Part shown: one piece after another, positions 8,865 to 20,894 of the stretch | Position numbering within the stretch: the first letter of the stretch is position 1 | Layout: the number at the start of each line of letters is the position of its first letter | NCBI GenBank assembly: GCA_019633425.1 | Contig: WSUB01000095.1 | Coordinates: 62,001 to 126,000, forward strand | Source: Tulasnella sp. 424 | Lineage: Eukaryota > Basidiomycota > Agaricomycetes > Cantharellales > Tulasnellaceae | Reading direction: 5' to 3' | DNA: 64,000 bases | Notes under the pieces: generated by a model | Database searches by the model: none | The model's input: only the letters and a program-made list of their open reading frames with translations | Told to the model about the DNA's origin: nothing | Position numbers and translations under genes: made by a program

Positions 8865-11827
8865 ATGGCGGATGACAAGGACCCTTTTATGGGTCCCAGC
8901 GGGCAGCCTTGCACGGTCTACGTTGAACATGCAGGGGCAGAAAAGATCGCCCCTGGCCAAGAACAAACGATTGAGGTAACTTCGATTTTTTTTGCGTATT
9001 GTTTTCTATCCTGATATGATTTGCTGAATTGTCCTCTCACCATCTTCTGGGGAACGATTTTCAGGGAGCGGGTGGTATTGGTACGATCTGAGTACCGTTT
9101 ATGGTTGTTGATGCGTTCCTAACACACGATCCCTTTCCGACCTTGGTTTTATCCAGTTGTGAAGGACCCCAACCGAGCGGCAGTAGTGGTGGTGATCAAA
9201 CGCGGTGCGGAATCAATCGAGCAAAGGATTATAGATACATGCGACTATAGGAGGACGAACCCAGGGACTCAAGGTGGTGAGTGCTTGTGGCAGCCCTCAG
9301 ACTCGAACTAACCGTTGCCCCTTTCCCCCTTGTTCCCGAAGTTGTTGACTTTGGTTGGATTTATGAATGCATCAAGCAATCCAAGTTACTGGGTCCACCA
9401 GATTGGGGAGGCCATCTGCTCCCTCCCGCTCAGAAATGCGTCATAACCAGAGGTGAAGCCGACGCAGCAGCGTTCGCAATATTCGGTCTTTGCAAACATG
9501 GACCAGAACACGAGGAAGCTATGAGAGAGCCAGAAGCTATGCAGGTGGATCCCGTTCCCGTCGCTGGTCAGTCTGGAAGCAATCCCCAGAACGACACCTC
9601 GGAGGAATTGTCAAGAGGTGCGTCCTCCTCGTCTGCAAGAGATGTTCTAGCGCCCTCCTTATGGTGGTACTACTCTAGGACGTCGCACACGTAGTTCAAA
9701 AAACACCGAATCCCAGAAACAGAACGATAGTTTGGAGGACGCCTGGGTAGAGGTGAGGAAGATCATAGATGACCCGGAGAAAGCAGGATGGTTCAGAACC
9801 TTTTCGAGGGGCGATATGCTGGTCCTGGTAAGCCCACTATCATCCATCAAAAGCCCTTGGAATTTGTTTCACCAAAAGTGTTATGGCTTCCCAAATAGAT
9901 ATCCGAACTTTACGAGGCTGAGGCTAATCCGGACCCGGGACGAGCCTCAGGTTGGTGGGAGGCATTCACAATGAGACGTGCAGCGGAAACCATCGAAGAG
10001 CGGGTAAGTCGTCTTAAATTTAGAGCTTCAGGCAAGGACAGTCATAACAATCCACTCTGTTCTCCTATGACAGAGACATACCATAGACTCTTGGCGCGAA
10101 TTTTATCGTAACAGGACAGTTATAATCAACCGATGTGTAGACATGTTACTGAGTGCACGCTCTACATCTGGTAAATGATATGGAATGAGGTTGCTGCTCT
10201 GATCGCATATGACTAACCTTGGAGCACCTAATGTTAGGCCGCCTGAGACCTCTTCAAGACCATTCGACCGCGAGAACTTCGCGTTACCACAGTAGAAGTC
10301 GTTCGGGTGGACGAACTCCGAACCAAGGCACCATGGAGAGCGACGGGGAGGTGCGTGTCATGGCAATTGTTCTCTGGGCAGATATCTTACTATGCGTCCG
10401 ACACCTACAGACAATCTGGGAATATCCCACTTGCGAGCCACCACCAAGTAAGGACATCAACAAATACAACTACGTTTGGAGCACGTCTCGCTGATAGTAA
10501 TTCTGTAGCTTTGCCCAGTACGGAACCCCCCGTCCAGCGTCGCAAACGTGGACGACCTCCCAAAACGCCAACCAACAACCAAGGGGGAGGCATGCCACAA
10601 ACGCCTCCCCAAGGAAAGAAAACTGGAGTACGGATGTTAATTAACCCTGTTGTGGTATTTAGGCTCACTAACTGGTTCGTCTTCAGATCGTGGTCCGTCC
10701 ACAGAGATCAAGCTCTCGCCTCAAACCTACGAGCGAAATACAAGGTAAACGTGATGAGTGAACTTGTCCATGCCGTCTCTGTATAAATAATCCTCAACCA
10801 ACTAGCGCCGACGGTCGTGCCAGACCCTCAGCTGACTGTTGAAGTCGCTCCATATAACGACCAGGATGCCTTCGATGCTGTAAGTGCCGAGCCGTACTTT
10901 TGGAATGGTATCTAAGGATCAAACCGCCCACGTATAGATGGAGTTTTTTGTCAGCTGTAGCGATTCGGAGCTGCTGAATCAGAAGCGCACCTTCCCGCCT
11001 CGATGGAAGGAGGCATTTGACGCTTTCATGGAGAAGCGAGTTGCCGTTGACCCAGCGGTAGGTTTTCCACTCGAACATGTAAAGTCTTCATTCTCTTGAA
11101 GGCACTTTCTAATATTATAGCAACTCTCGGGAGGGGAAGAGAGTACCTGGAGGAAGTGGGCCCAGGACAATTGGGATGTCATATCTACTGGTGCGCTGGC
11201 GCTCAAAGGCAAGGCAGCCTCCAACGGCAATGACGGTAAGCGGTACGGGGTAGAATGGCGGCCTACGGTCTTACCAAAACAATGGATCTTGTTTGTGGCG
11301 ATCAATCAGTTCGAAAACAGTTATCCAGTCGCAATGAAGGGTACACAGGAGCGGATTATGACGAAGTGGTATGTTGTCCCGAAAGTAAACGCGCCGCGCT
11401 TTCGAGCTAATGAGCTATGGCTCAGGCCGACTATATTGGGAAACAGATCCAGGCACGGAAATTGCCCGAAGGACAGGAAGTGGCCGTCATGACGCAGGAC
11501 TTCGTTTGGAAAGCATTTGTCATGGTGGTAAGTGGAGTGAATTGGTACTTCTAGCTGCTCCCATCCGCTGACAACTTGTGCCTAAAGTATCTGACAGATC
11601 GCAACTGGAAGGAATGGCAAGATTACTACCGGGAGAAGGCCGACGACATTAATCGTACTGCTCGAGTGCGATTGAAGCCAGAGGAGTCCTTAGTTTCCGA
11701 AGTGGCTGCTGAAATGGAGCAACTACTTGCCTCTGGGGGGTACAACTCCCCTCCTCCGAATGGCGTCTTGAAGCGGTCTCTTGAAGGATCACCAGATGAA
11801 CGCCGTCCAAAGCATCCAAGGTTGTGA
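8865..11827 (+). pseudogene. Rap1-like BRCT/AT-hook/Myb family gene, copy 4 (frameshift in linker)
   Basis: Exon equivalents: 8865-8975, 9065-9080, 9157-9276, 9342-9828, 9899-10003, 10074-10170, 10238-10349, 10411-10447, 10509-10627, 10687-10744, 10806-10879, 10938-11057, 11121-11235, 11310-11368, 11426-11527, 11588-11827. The BRCT part is intact (VYVEHAGAEKIAPG, GAGG, AAVVVVIKRG, VVDFGWIYECIKQ, GPPDWGGHL). In the linker near 9645-9690 the spacing differs from copies 2 and 3 by a non-multiple of three, and the frame ends at TAG 9692-9694. Downstream exons keep good splice sites and coding sense: repeat 1 (SWREFYRN), AT-hook RKRGRPPKTP, repeat 2 (STWRKWAQDNWDVIS), repeat 3 (RNWKEWQDYYREKADDINR), tail RRPKHPRL. 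Either a recent pseudogene, or a short BRCT-only protein of about 200 aa is made. Confidence 0.6.
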
Positions 11828-12468
11828 TCTTTGCGTGTGTTTGCTGTTCTCGGAGGCGTCCTCACGCGCTTTCCAATCAACAACTTTTTCCCGCTTAAAT
11901 CTGCCCTCTGTATTAACGAAGGGTCACATTTTCCCCTCATTTCTCTATCCTTTGTCTCTCAATTCTCGGACCCTTATGTCTATACACGCGTGGTAAACCG
12001 GGCAGTTCGCGTCCCTGGAGCCCGTAGTGTACTGGGTTAATTGCACAGCCGACCATAGCATCCAGCTCCAATTCGACCTATCAAATTGCTTGTCGATTTG
12101 AAATACGACCAATGACCGAAAGCAGGCTCCGAGTCATCGATAAGAGTAGTTTCGTCAAGACGGCTCACCAACGCGTCTCCCTCATAGCTTCGAATATGCT
12201 CTCTCCTTCTCAGCTACCCACTTGCACCTACATATGGAATCGTCAGTGTTTATTGCCCCTTAGATGGCCCCACCTTCCACCACGCCTTGCTTTGACTCAG
12301 GCTTCTCGGAGGTTCACGCACGGAAGGTCCCGGTCACAGCCACAACCTTTTGGGGTCGAATTGTCCAAACCCGTTCCTTAAAGGCCGGGTAACTCCTACG
12401 ACGCCCCACCCACCGTTTCTTCCCCTCCGCGAGACCTCTCCAAACCATCCCTACCATTCAAGCTAGTG

Positions 12469-15300
12469 ATGGTTGAAAAGCAACCCTTCGTGAGTGCTCT
12501 TGGACGGTCTTGTACCGTCTATGTTGAATGCGACAATGCGGAGCTTTACGCTCCACACCTGGAGCATCTGATTGTGGTAAGCCTAGTCTTTCCCCCGATT
12601 TCCTCAAAGTATCGGCTCGATAATTATACCTTCCTTGACTTTAATTTAGGCTGGCGGCGGAACTGGTATGGACCTTATCTAACCCCTGGTTTGCCCTGGT
12701 TAGAATGACGATGAGACGGTTTTGTACAGTGACCCGCGATCCGGACCAGGCTGCAGTGGTTGTGGTATTCAAGCGTGGACTGGACACAATCGAAAGCAGG
12801 ATTACGCAGACGTCGCATTTTCGTCAGATTGATCCTTGGATTCAGGGAGGTGAGTAACTCAAAGGTCGCAGAACATCCGCACCGCAAGCAAGAATCACGC
12901 TTATCACCACGGTTATGGTCCGCATAGTTGTCGACGTTGATTGGGTGAATGATTGTATAAAGAAAGCCGCGTTGCAGGGTCCGCCAGAGTGGGGTGGTTA
13001 CTTGCTGGCGCCTCGGGAAGCCGTTATCTCTGAGAGGGCAGCCCGTGACGCCGTTAGCGCAGTCTTTGGTCGCCCTGCAATGCAGGCGGAGCGCCCCAGC
13101 ATTCGGAGACCTGCGAATGAGGATGCTGAACAGATTCGTCCAGGACGAACAATCGAAGCACCACATGTACAGCGCCACCCGCCAGGCTCCCGCACTGACG
13201 TATCAAGGGGTATGAGCTTCCTGTTCGCTTGCATGGGGTATTTGAGGACTTTCGTCTAATCCAAGCTATCCTAGAGCGTGGAAGGCGCGGACAGGAACCA
13301 CGTGATGTCTGGGACAGGGTTCAAGCGGTGGTGAAGAATGAAATTCATTCCAGCAAACTCAAACACTACACTCATGGGGATGTGCTCGATCTGGTGCGTT
13401 TTTCGCTTTCTTTTTCTGGGTTGCGCAACTGGTTTTAATCACCTGGGCCACTGTTGATTTCTTTGCTAGATATTATTCCTGGCCCGGAAGGAAGCGGACT
13501 CACAGATGGGCTTGTGGGATGCATTTGCCAGGATGCAAGCGAGCAAATCTGCGGAATCCAACGTACGCTGTCCCCATTCCCGTCTTGATCACCCGGATTT
13601 CCAAACCATAGTAATTTTTCTCCTCAATAGCGATCTAAGAACGCATGGAACAACTTCTACACCAGAAACAAGGAGGTGATTGATAAATGTGTTGGCCTCT
13701 TGCGAGCGGCGGGCTACAGCTCTGGTAATTGAAGCAGAAATAAGAGTCCAATTATCCCTCAAGATTGATATTTAATATCGTTTATAGGAGACTTAGAGCA
13801 GCTCCGTGACAAATCCTCCTCGAGGCGCGCGAGGCGGAGCCGCAGTCGTGAAGGCAGGCGCGATGCCGTTCAGAGTGATCAAGAATCCGATGAAGAGGTA
13901 TGATTGGACTGGAACAGCATCATGTGATTATAGGTCGTGACATGTTTCGTCTGCGGCCTCTGTAGAGTGATGGAACGAGGAGCCGTCGTTCGGCCAGTCA
14001 AGCCCGTCGCCGACCACCAAGTAAGAAGAGGTTTCCGTATGCTCATTGATGTCATCCACCTCACAAATGCTTCTCAGGCTCTTCTATGTCGGATGCTTCT
14101 ATGAGAAGTCGTCGTGACGACCGGACCATCGGTACTACAAGCGGAAACCCGAGTGAGAGCGCTGGATTGACGACTTCCGGGGCCAAAGGTACTTGCTCGC
14201 CTTTAGTCAATGTGCGGGCTCGCGTCACTCACTAGAACAGCGCCAACGCTAGGTAATCAAGGTGCCAATCCGACGCAGTACACCAACGAGGACACCCTTG
14301 CAGCCGTGAGCACTTGAACTTACGCCTGCTTATTTTTGTCTCTGATTAAACCGATTGGGATTGTTTTAGATCATACTTTTCGCTGATAGAAATAACTCCG
14401 TGTTATTGAATGAGAAGCTTCCACCTATGTGGAAGGATATATGCGATAGTTTCATACGGGAGCGAATTGCTGCCAACCCGACGGTAGGCTGTCTGTGATG
14501 GTTCCCGGTTGTATGATGATTTTAAACAATTTTTCTTTCAGAGAGTGCTGCGTGAAGACCAGGGAGTTTGGTCTAGATGGGCTCGGCGGCACTGGGATAT
14601 CATTTCCACCGGTGCGATTGCACTAAAGGGAAATCCTCAGCTCCGCGCAAATGGTAATTAAATTTTATATCCTGGGACATTTACTTTCTCTGTTTTTAAC
14701 TTCAGAAGAGTTTTAAGCTAATACCTCTCCTACTCAGTTGCTCGCCCAGCCCAGACACGGCTGTCTACCAGCGCTGGAAGTCACGTACCCGCAGATTTTG
14801 ACGAAATGGTTTGTTCCCGTCTGGATCTATCATACTACTCGTACAGCTGATAAAGGAATCGCTTAGGCTGACTTCATAGCGAAGCAGATTAAAGTCAGAA
14901 GGGTCTCCGAACAAGAAGAAAAAGATGCAATGTCCCAGGATTTCATATGGAAGGCTTTTGCAGTAGTCGTAAGGACCGTTATCCGCTCTGTTATACCATT
15001 TGACACCTAATCATCCGTTCATTTAAGCACCGTACAAATAGGTCGTGGAAGGAATGGCAAAGGTACTACAACGAAAGGGCAGACGACATCAATCGCGCCG
15101 CTCGGTTGAGGTTGAAGCCAAGGAGTCATTCAGGCTCGCTTCCTGCAGATCCTCTGCTCCCTCAGGTTGAAGCACAGATGGCGCTTCTCGCTACGAGTTC
15201 TGAGTATCCTTCGCCGCCCGTCTCAAGGCTCTCTCTTAAGCGACCGCTCGATGCACCAACAGATGGAGCTCGCCCAAAGCATATAAGACCGAATAATTAA
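12469..15300 (+). CDS. Rap1-like BRCT/Myb family gene, copy 5 (divergent, intact)
   Basis: Exons: 12469-12576, 12650-12665 (16-nt microexon), 12730-12849, 12928-13209, 13266-13393, 13470-13562, 13631-13724, 13788-13897, 13966-14020, 14078-14188, 14241-14305, 14370-14483, 14542-14653, 14738-14808, 14867-14968, 15028-15300. They sum to 1854 nt, exactly 618 codons. BRCT-like domain about residues 10-125 (CTVYVEC, AGGGTV, AAVVVVFKRG, VVDVDWVNDCIKK, GPPEWGGYL). Three Myb/SANT-like repeats follow: about 205-280 (YTHGDVLDLI ... NAWNNFYTRN), 384-465 (YTNEDTLAAI ... GVWSRWARRHWDIIS) and 480-555 (DFDEMADFI ... RSWKEWQRYYNERADDINR). The tail has KRPLD and RPKHIRP, a likely nuclear signal. The AT-hook of copies 2-4 is not clear here (ARRRPP only). 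BRCT plus Myb is the layout of Rap1/TERF2IP telomere proteins; the assignment is inference. Sequence is much more diverged than copies 1-4 are from each other. Confidence 0.65.
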
Positions 15301-15748
15301 TCTCTCTTTCATTATTCTTTCAGCTTCTTCCCTTGTATTTGCTTGAATTCTGTTCTGGACGGACATTAAAACACGAATCTGCCTCCAATTACCAATCGTC
15401 CCTGTCCTGATTTCTCTCTCTTTGTGACTTCCAAAACCGAACTTTATGTATGCACATTTCTCTCCACGAGACATTGGCTCGCGAGTGAGTTAAGAATAAG
15501 AGTACAGAAAAAACCCCTCGAAGGGGTCGGTCTTTCTGACCTGCATCGAGTTGAACACCACCGAGGCAGAAAGGTCATTCATATTTTCCGAGAACGTCAA
15601 GGAACAATGTCTAGAACTATTACTTAAGACTTATTTTTGATTTAGCTTGATAAGTTGACTGATTGTGTATGTACCTGTAGGACGGCGTTACGGCCGTGGT
15701 TAGACATATTCTAAAGGGAAGACCGACCGTAGCCTCCACCTACTTGTC
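15301..15748. other. convergent intergenic region
   Basis: No coding sequence seen. It lies between the stop of array copy 5 (plus) and the stop of the trehalose synthase subunit (minus), so it holds both 3' ends. A short self-complementary AACCCCTCGAAGGGGT lies near 15512-15530. Confidence 0.4.
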
Positions 15749-18700
15749 TCAGGCCTTCGTGAGATTTTCCAGCTGCTCCAGGACATTCTTCTGCTCTAAG
15801 CGCCACTTTGCGTTACTATTCCTGGGGTTGGTGGACACGGTGACCGAGTTTGGAACGCCATTCAACCTTGACAATAGGCGCTCTTCGTTTCCAATTGCGA
15901 TGACGAAGTCATATGGCGTCTCCCCCGAAGGGTTAGGGCTGAGTGCCGAAGGAGAGTTGATCGTCTCCGGAGTCGGTGGTCCTTCAGGTCGAAGGATCAA
16001 CTCGACCGCGCTCTGGCGACTAGCGCTCTGAGGTAGGACCAAGAAACTTCGTGTGGCGGGCACAATTCGCAAACCTGGGGACACGACCAGTTACGTTAGG
16101 GTTGTGTTGGCTGTTTGGATGTCCGATGGTTCCTTACCGAATTTCTCGCCAAAGCTGTCCCAAATGTGGTTTTGTGCTTCTGCTGCCTGCCGTCTTGCCC
16201 ACGCAAGTTCTGAATCATCCGGATTTCCAGGCCAGTAGCGCCAGCGAATAGAGGCGCCACGTTCTTCGATGAAGGATCCCGGAGTACGCTCAGTATACTG
16301 CTCAAAAGGATTAGCCTCACGTCTTAACTTCAGCGGTGAGAGGGTCGGCTTACATAGTGAAGAAGGTCGATGCAGGGCTTCTTCCACTGCGTGGAAACAT
16401 TGCTGACTAGGTTCACGAACTCAGTTTTCTCGCCCTTGTTGGGTTTGGCCTTAATGTAGCACCCATCCTCAGCTCTAAAATAGGTTTCTTGGTCAGTTCC
16501 GTGCCACGCTACGGGTGAATTGAGCCCAAACTCACACGATGCCGACATTGGGGAGCGCATCGACAATTTTCTCGAGCGCCCCGCTAACAGGACGGCTGCT
16601 AAGCAAGTAAACGACGTTGCGTTCGTCCTCCGACAGTTTGTTCAGTACTGCCAAAACATTCTCGGGAAGGGAGAAGTCAAGGTCCCGCGTGGTCTTGGGG
16701 TCATGCTGCACGAGCGTATTCTCGACACCGAGCAAAATGAGCCGCTTCTTGGACTTTTGGAAGTCTTGAACAACTTCTGAGTCTCCAGTTAGAGGAGGTA
16801 AGACGGCAATCTTCTCTACTGGCTTTTGGGTGTGTTCGGCATGGGCGCGGACGGTTCGAGTGAGGAAGGATGTAACGAAGGCTTGAGCGGTTTGGGAAAT
16901 CACGTGCTTGTGGAGATCCTGGAGACCCGATAATAGGACTAAGGGACAGCCTTCGGCGAAAAATAAAAGGTCGACGTACATTCCAGCGGGTTGCGGCTTC
17001 CTCATCGCTGATTGTCAGGGCAGCTGCCATGGCCGAAGCAGTTTGAATGGCGTCATAGGGATTGACGACGAAGCAAGACCGGAAGCCAGAGAACGAGTAG
17101 CTACCGGTGAACTGGGCCCAAATGAGCGTCAAATCGAATAGAACGTTAGCTCTGGTTGCTTCCTTACCTCGCTGAGGATTAGAGGTCGCTTCCTCTCCTC
17201 CTGGCACTCAATGAATTCGTGCGTTCTCAGTGCCATGCCTTCACGAAGTGAGCTGACCATGAAGGCATCGGCAACCGTCAGGAGCGCAAGATATTGGCTG
17301 AAATTGAGCTGAAAGGGGCGGGACGGGGTTAGCTACACAGGAGAACGGGATGCCCCACATAGTAATTCACCTCTGTGGTGTGCAAAAGCACAACTGGGGT
17401 GTACGACAGACTCGAGAAGCGAGAGTTGACCCTTGAAATGGCAGTTGACAGTGCGTCCGAAGCCACCGACTGATTCTCCGAAGTTGTGGCCAATGCCACT
17501 TGAACGAGAACAACCTATTAATCAAGTCAACAACCTGAGGCCTGCTCGAAGAACCTTAACCCGCACGAACCTTGCCGCGGAATTCGGGGTGTCTTTCCAA
17601 CAGAGTCTCAAAGGCCTGGACTTTCTGTCGGACACCCTATCGTTCACCAAAACAGTGACCCGTGCTTAGTGGCATCGCTTCTACGAAGCACACCCAAACT
17701 TACTTGGACTTCGTCCAACTTGTCGCGGCCAACGATGAGCTTGACGCCGGCATAGCGTTGACGAAGGATCGTCACCCATTCGGCGACCTCTGGGTCTTTC
17801 CTGAGGCGCATTGACGAGAATGATCAGTCAGGGTACGTATATCTGAGTAGCGTCCTGAACGCACCGCTTTTGATACAGGGAACCCAGGTCAATACCCATC
17901 GGGAGAGCTTGGACATCAACGAACGAGTTCTCGAGTTGAATGCCTTTAGGAACGGCTTCGAGACTCAAAATTCGGTGGACAGTCTGACGGAAGTGTCGCA
18001 TATGGTTGTATGTCTGGAAGGCGATGAGATCTGCACCAAGCATGCCTCGGAGAAGGTGTTGCCGAGCGGCCAGGCATCTGAACTGCATTCGCGATGTCAT
18101 GTTAGCGATTAGAAAATGCAGCGGAAAGTGCTTCACGAACGATTTCAGACGAGGGGAATGTCACGTGGAGGAAGAACCCAATAGTGGCGTTCGGGATGCG
18201 CTCACGGATCAGCTGCGGAAGGAGCATGAGGTGATAATCGTTGACCATGACTGCGAAACCGCCGGAATCAGACGCAGTCTTTGGGAGCAAGGGAGGAACA
18301 ACATACTGATATCTCCCTCTTGGTAGCCAGAGACGATGGCTTCAGCAAATTTGCGATTTACAGCTGTGTAGTGGTCGAAGGATTTGCTATCATAAAGATT
18401 CAGGCGCGTTTTCGGGGCATCAGGAACGGCGTAGTGCAGAGTTGGCCACAAAACCTAGTGAACGCTCAGGATTCAGTTTGGTGCCCCTTCGACATTGGCC
18501 CCGAAATGAGGCATACCTGGTGACAATAGCCGTCGTAGCACCCAGCAAACTCGGCATCAGTGATCCATACAGGCAAGCTGTCGTGCTCCGATTGATACTT
18601 GAGCTCCAGGTCGACACGAAGGTCTTCGGAGAAGTCGTCCGTAGGGGAATCAATGATTCCGACCCATAGTTTCCTTTGAATGACGTCTCCCACTGAGTTG

Positions 18701-19310
18701 ACCGCGTTGAATAGACCCGTGTTTCCGTGAGACGAGGCCTCGATTTGCCAGGGAGTATAGTGAGGAGCGTTTAGGAACCCAAGGCGAGGTGTTGGACGAA
18801 CAACCGAGCTGGACCGGCGTAAACTCGTGGACCTGGAAGCCGACCTGGACATCCGACGAGCAGGCTTCCTCGGGGCGGCTCCCTCCGCAGCAGGGGTTCG
18901 GAGAGGAGCTGGGACGACAGCAGCGGATGCCGCATTGAGAACCGGAAGGCGCGAAGGGAGAGGTCGTACACCCTGCTGTGGGCCAAGACGGGGAGACGTG
19001 AACAGGGAGAATGGATTCGATTTGTCTTCGACAGGGGAGGCCATAGGTGTCGCTGACTGGAGTGTTCGTGAGTCAACGCTGCTGGCTGCGTTTCCATATC
19101 ACCGACCTTGGTTAGATCATCGACGATTGAGAACGACGTATTGAGCCGCTGAGCGGCTTTTGCGGCATTAAGCGGAGTAGCTTTGGTGACGCTTTGGGGG
19201 AGCTCAACGTCGTCGATAGCAGAACCTGAACGATCATCGTCGTAGTAGACAGTTCCCTGTGGGAGGAACAAGCTAGCAATGACGACGCGGTTTGTTCTGA
19301 GGGATGCCAT
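15749..19310 (-). CDS. trehalose-6-phosphate synthase complex subunit, Tps3/Tsl1-like (degenerate phosphatase domain)
   Basis: Starts at 19310 (MASLRTNRVVIASLFLPQ) and ends at 15749-15751 with several short introns; for example 19106-19057 and about 18519-18456. A Ser/Arg/Pro-rich region (about 19000-18800) is followed by a GT20 glycosyltransferase domain: VNDYHLMLLP, IGFFLHV, FPSSEI, LLRGMLGADLIAF, YNHMRHFRQT, PMGID, and VGRDKLDEVQ. A C-terminal HAD phosphatase-type domain follows (about 16900-15900). Its first motif reads LILLGVENTLV instead of the DxDGT needed for catalysis, and the late acidic motif reads IGNEERLL instead of GDDxxDE. The domain still has ERTPGSFIEER and IRWRYW typical of the family. 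Loss of both acidic motifs argues for a regulatory subunit like Tps3/Tsl1 rather than the phosphatase Tps2. It would act in the cytosol in trehalose synthesis and stress response. Confidence 0.85.
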
Positions 19311-19443
19311 GCTGATGTGCGATGAGGAGTCGGGAAGTGGGAACGAGCGCAATCTCCTATATAACCGAATGATGCAGTGGTTTCCCACACGCTCGGAGTA
19401 TCAGATCAATCAGCAGATTCTCCCCAGACTTCCGCCGCATTCA

Positions 19444-20100
19444 TCAACAGCTGAAAGCGGTAACTAGCCTAAGAACTCGTACCACGGCCCCGCGTCCACC
19501 GTCCCCCACCGCACGGGGTGTGAATCCAACGCTCTCGCGATGTGACTTGCGAGAGCTGGGGAGCCCGCTGCTAGCACAAACGTGTTCGTCTAGTCCCATT
19601 TCCATGTAATTCTCTGGCTCAACCTTGACGTCCATACGCAGCGTGAAAGAGGAGGAGTTTGAGGCAAAGATCGGCCCTACAAAGGTCCAGGATTCCTGCG
19701 GAGCGATGGATCGGATATGTGCATGACCGAACGTGATTCCATCCTGAGCTCTGCCCCACAAACAAACAGACGCAGCCTCTTCATCTCGCGTCTCTGAACA
19801 CCTTCGGGCGGACTGTAGCAACCTTAGTGTAAGCAACGAGGCGGGGAGGGTTGGTCCTTAGTGTATTTCTGTGTCGTTTCCCTTCCCCTTGATTATCCAT
19901 ATATGCAGTTCTTGTGAGATAAAAGAGACAAGTTTTCACGATCTTACATTACGGTACAAGGATCCGAGGAAGGATACGTTGATCGCACCGCTGTATGCCA
20001 GGAAGGTCTCGACTGAATAACTGTCCCATGATACATCGCCCGCCCCACCTTGATGGAGAGTTCGGGAATGCCCACTGGCCGCACGATAATATCATTGCTG
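19444..20100 (-). other. possible spliced coding region, unidentified
   Basis: A 130-codon open frame (19836-19444) with coding-like composition (GITFGHAHIRS, ESWTFVGPIF, FTLRMDVKVEP) and an upstream segment near 20060-19950 that could be an exon (VSWDSYSVETFLAYSGAI, then a GTAATG donor). I cannot find a convincing start or a family. It lies upstream of the trehalose synthase subunit on the same strand and could be its leader region or an unrelated small gene. Confidence 0.2.
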
Positions 20101-20139
20101 AGATCAAGTCGTTCTGTCCTTACCGCTAGCTAGTGTTGT

Positions 20140-20470
20140 GCCAGACCGGGCCTTAGGCTCGGGCCAGCTCAGGTGGTGGGGCCGAGCTCGAGTCCGGTAA
20201 GCTCAGCTCGTTCAAGCCCGCCCGCTGGGCACCTTCCATTTTGGGTTAGTCCTGCCTCGGAGATAGACGGCAAAGTCGGCTCGGGACCGGAGATTGCCTA
20301 TTTATGGAAAACGCGCCTGGCTCGAGCTAGGCTTCGGCCCGGCTCAGGCTGAGCTCCGTTGACAGGGCTTGAGCCGAAGCTGGTCAGACGGTCAGCATGA
20401 ATCTGGGCTCTAATTCAAGTTGCGCCGTGAGAGGAGCAAAGCCGAACAAAGCCGAGCACGCAACAGCATA
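20140..20470. repeat. GC-rich degenerate repeat of GGCTCGGGC / GAGCTCG-like words
   Basis: The stretch is built from many short, partly palindromic words such as GGCTCGGGCC, CCGAGCTCGAG, CTCGAGCTAGGC, GGCCCGGCTCAGGC and GGGCTTGAGCC, on both strands. It has no open frame and differs sharply from the flanks. It may be a remnant of a short transposable element or a composite hairpin-forming repeat. A run of ten A sits at about 20511-20520. Confidence 0.5.
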
Positions 20471-20894
20471 TTCGTCTTACGTCACTCACATGAGTCATCA
20501 CCCCGCTTCAAAAAAAAAAACCCCTCAACTAGCTCTCTGAGACTGCGAACATTCGTTTTGCTGTGAGCCGCCCAGATCTACCGATGCAGGAAGTGGTTGC
20601 AGTGCGAGGGAGAGCCAACAGCCTCAAGCGCGCAACTTCGTACACATGGTCGAGTTGTGGCGAGGCTGATCGATAGCGGTATTGGCGAAGCGTGCACATA
20701 ACTGATTGAAGATATGAGAGACTTAGGTACGATGCGTTCTTGACTCTTATATGGTGGAAGAAACCACTGACTTTGGGTCTAATCCTCTAGAACACCTCCC
20801 CCTCTCGTCTCTGTTCCTCTCAAAGGCTTGCCCCATAACCGTCTATAACACTTCCCCCCTGACCATCTTTCAACCGCATACGACTTAGCTCGAC

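Noticed and set aside
15505..15535. Hairpin resembling a bacterial terminator
   Set aside because: The genome is eukaryotic, the stem is short and it lies in a convergent 3' region; no function can be claimed.
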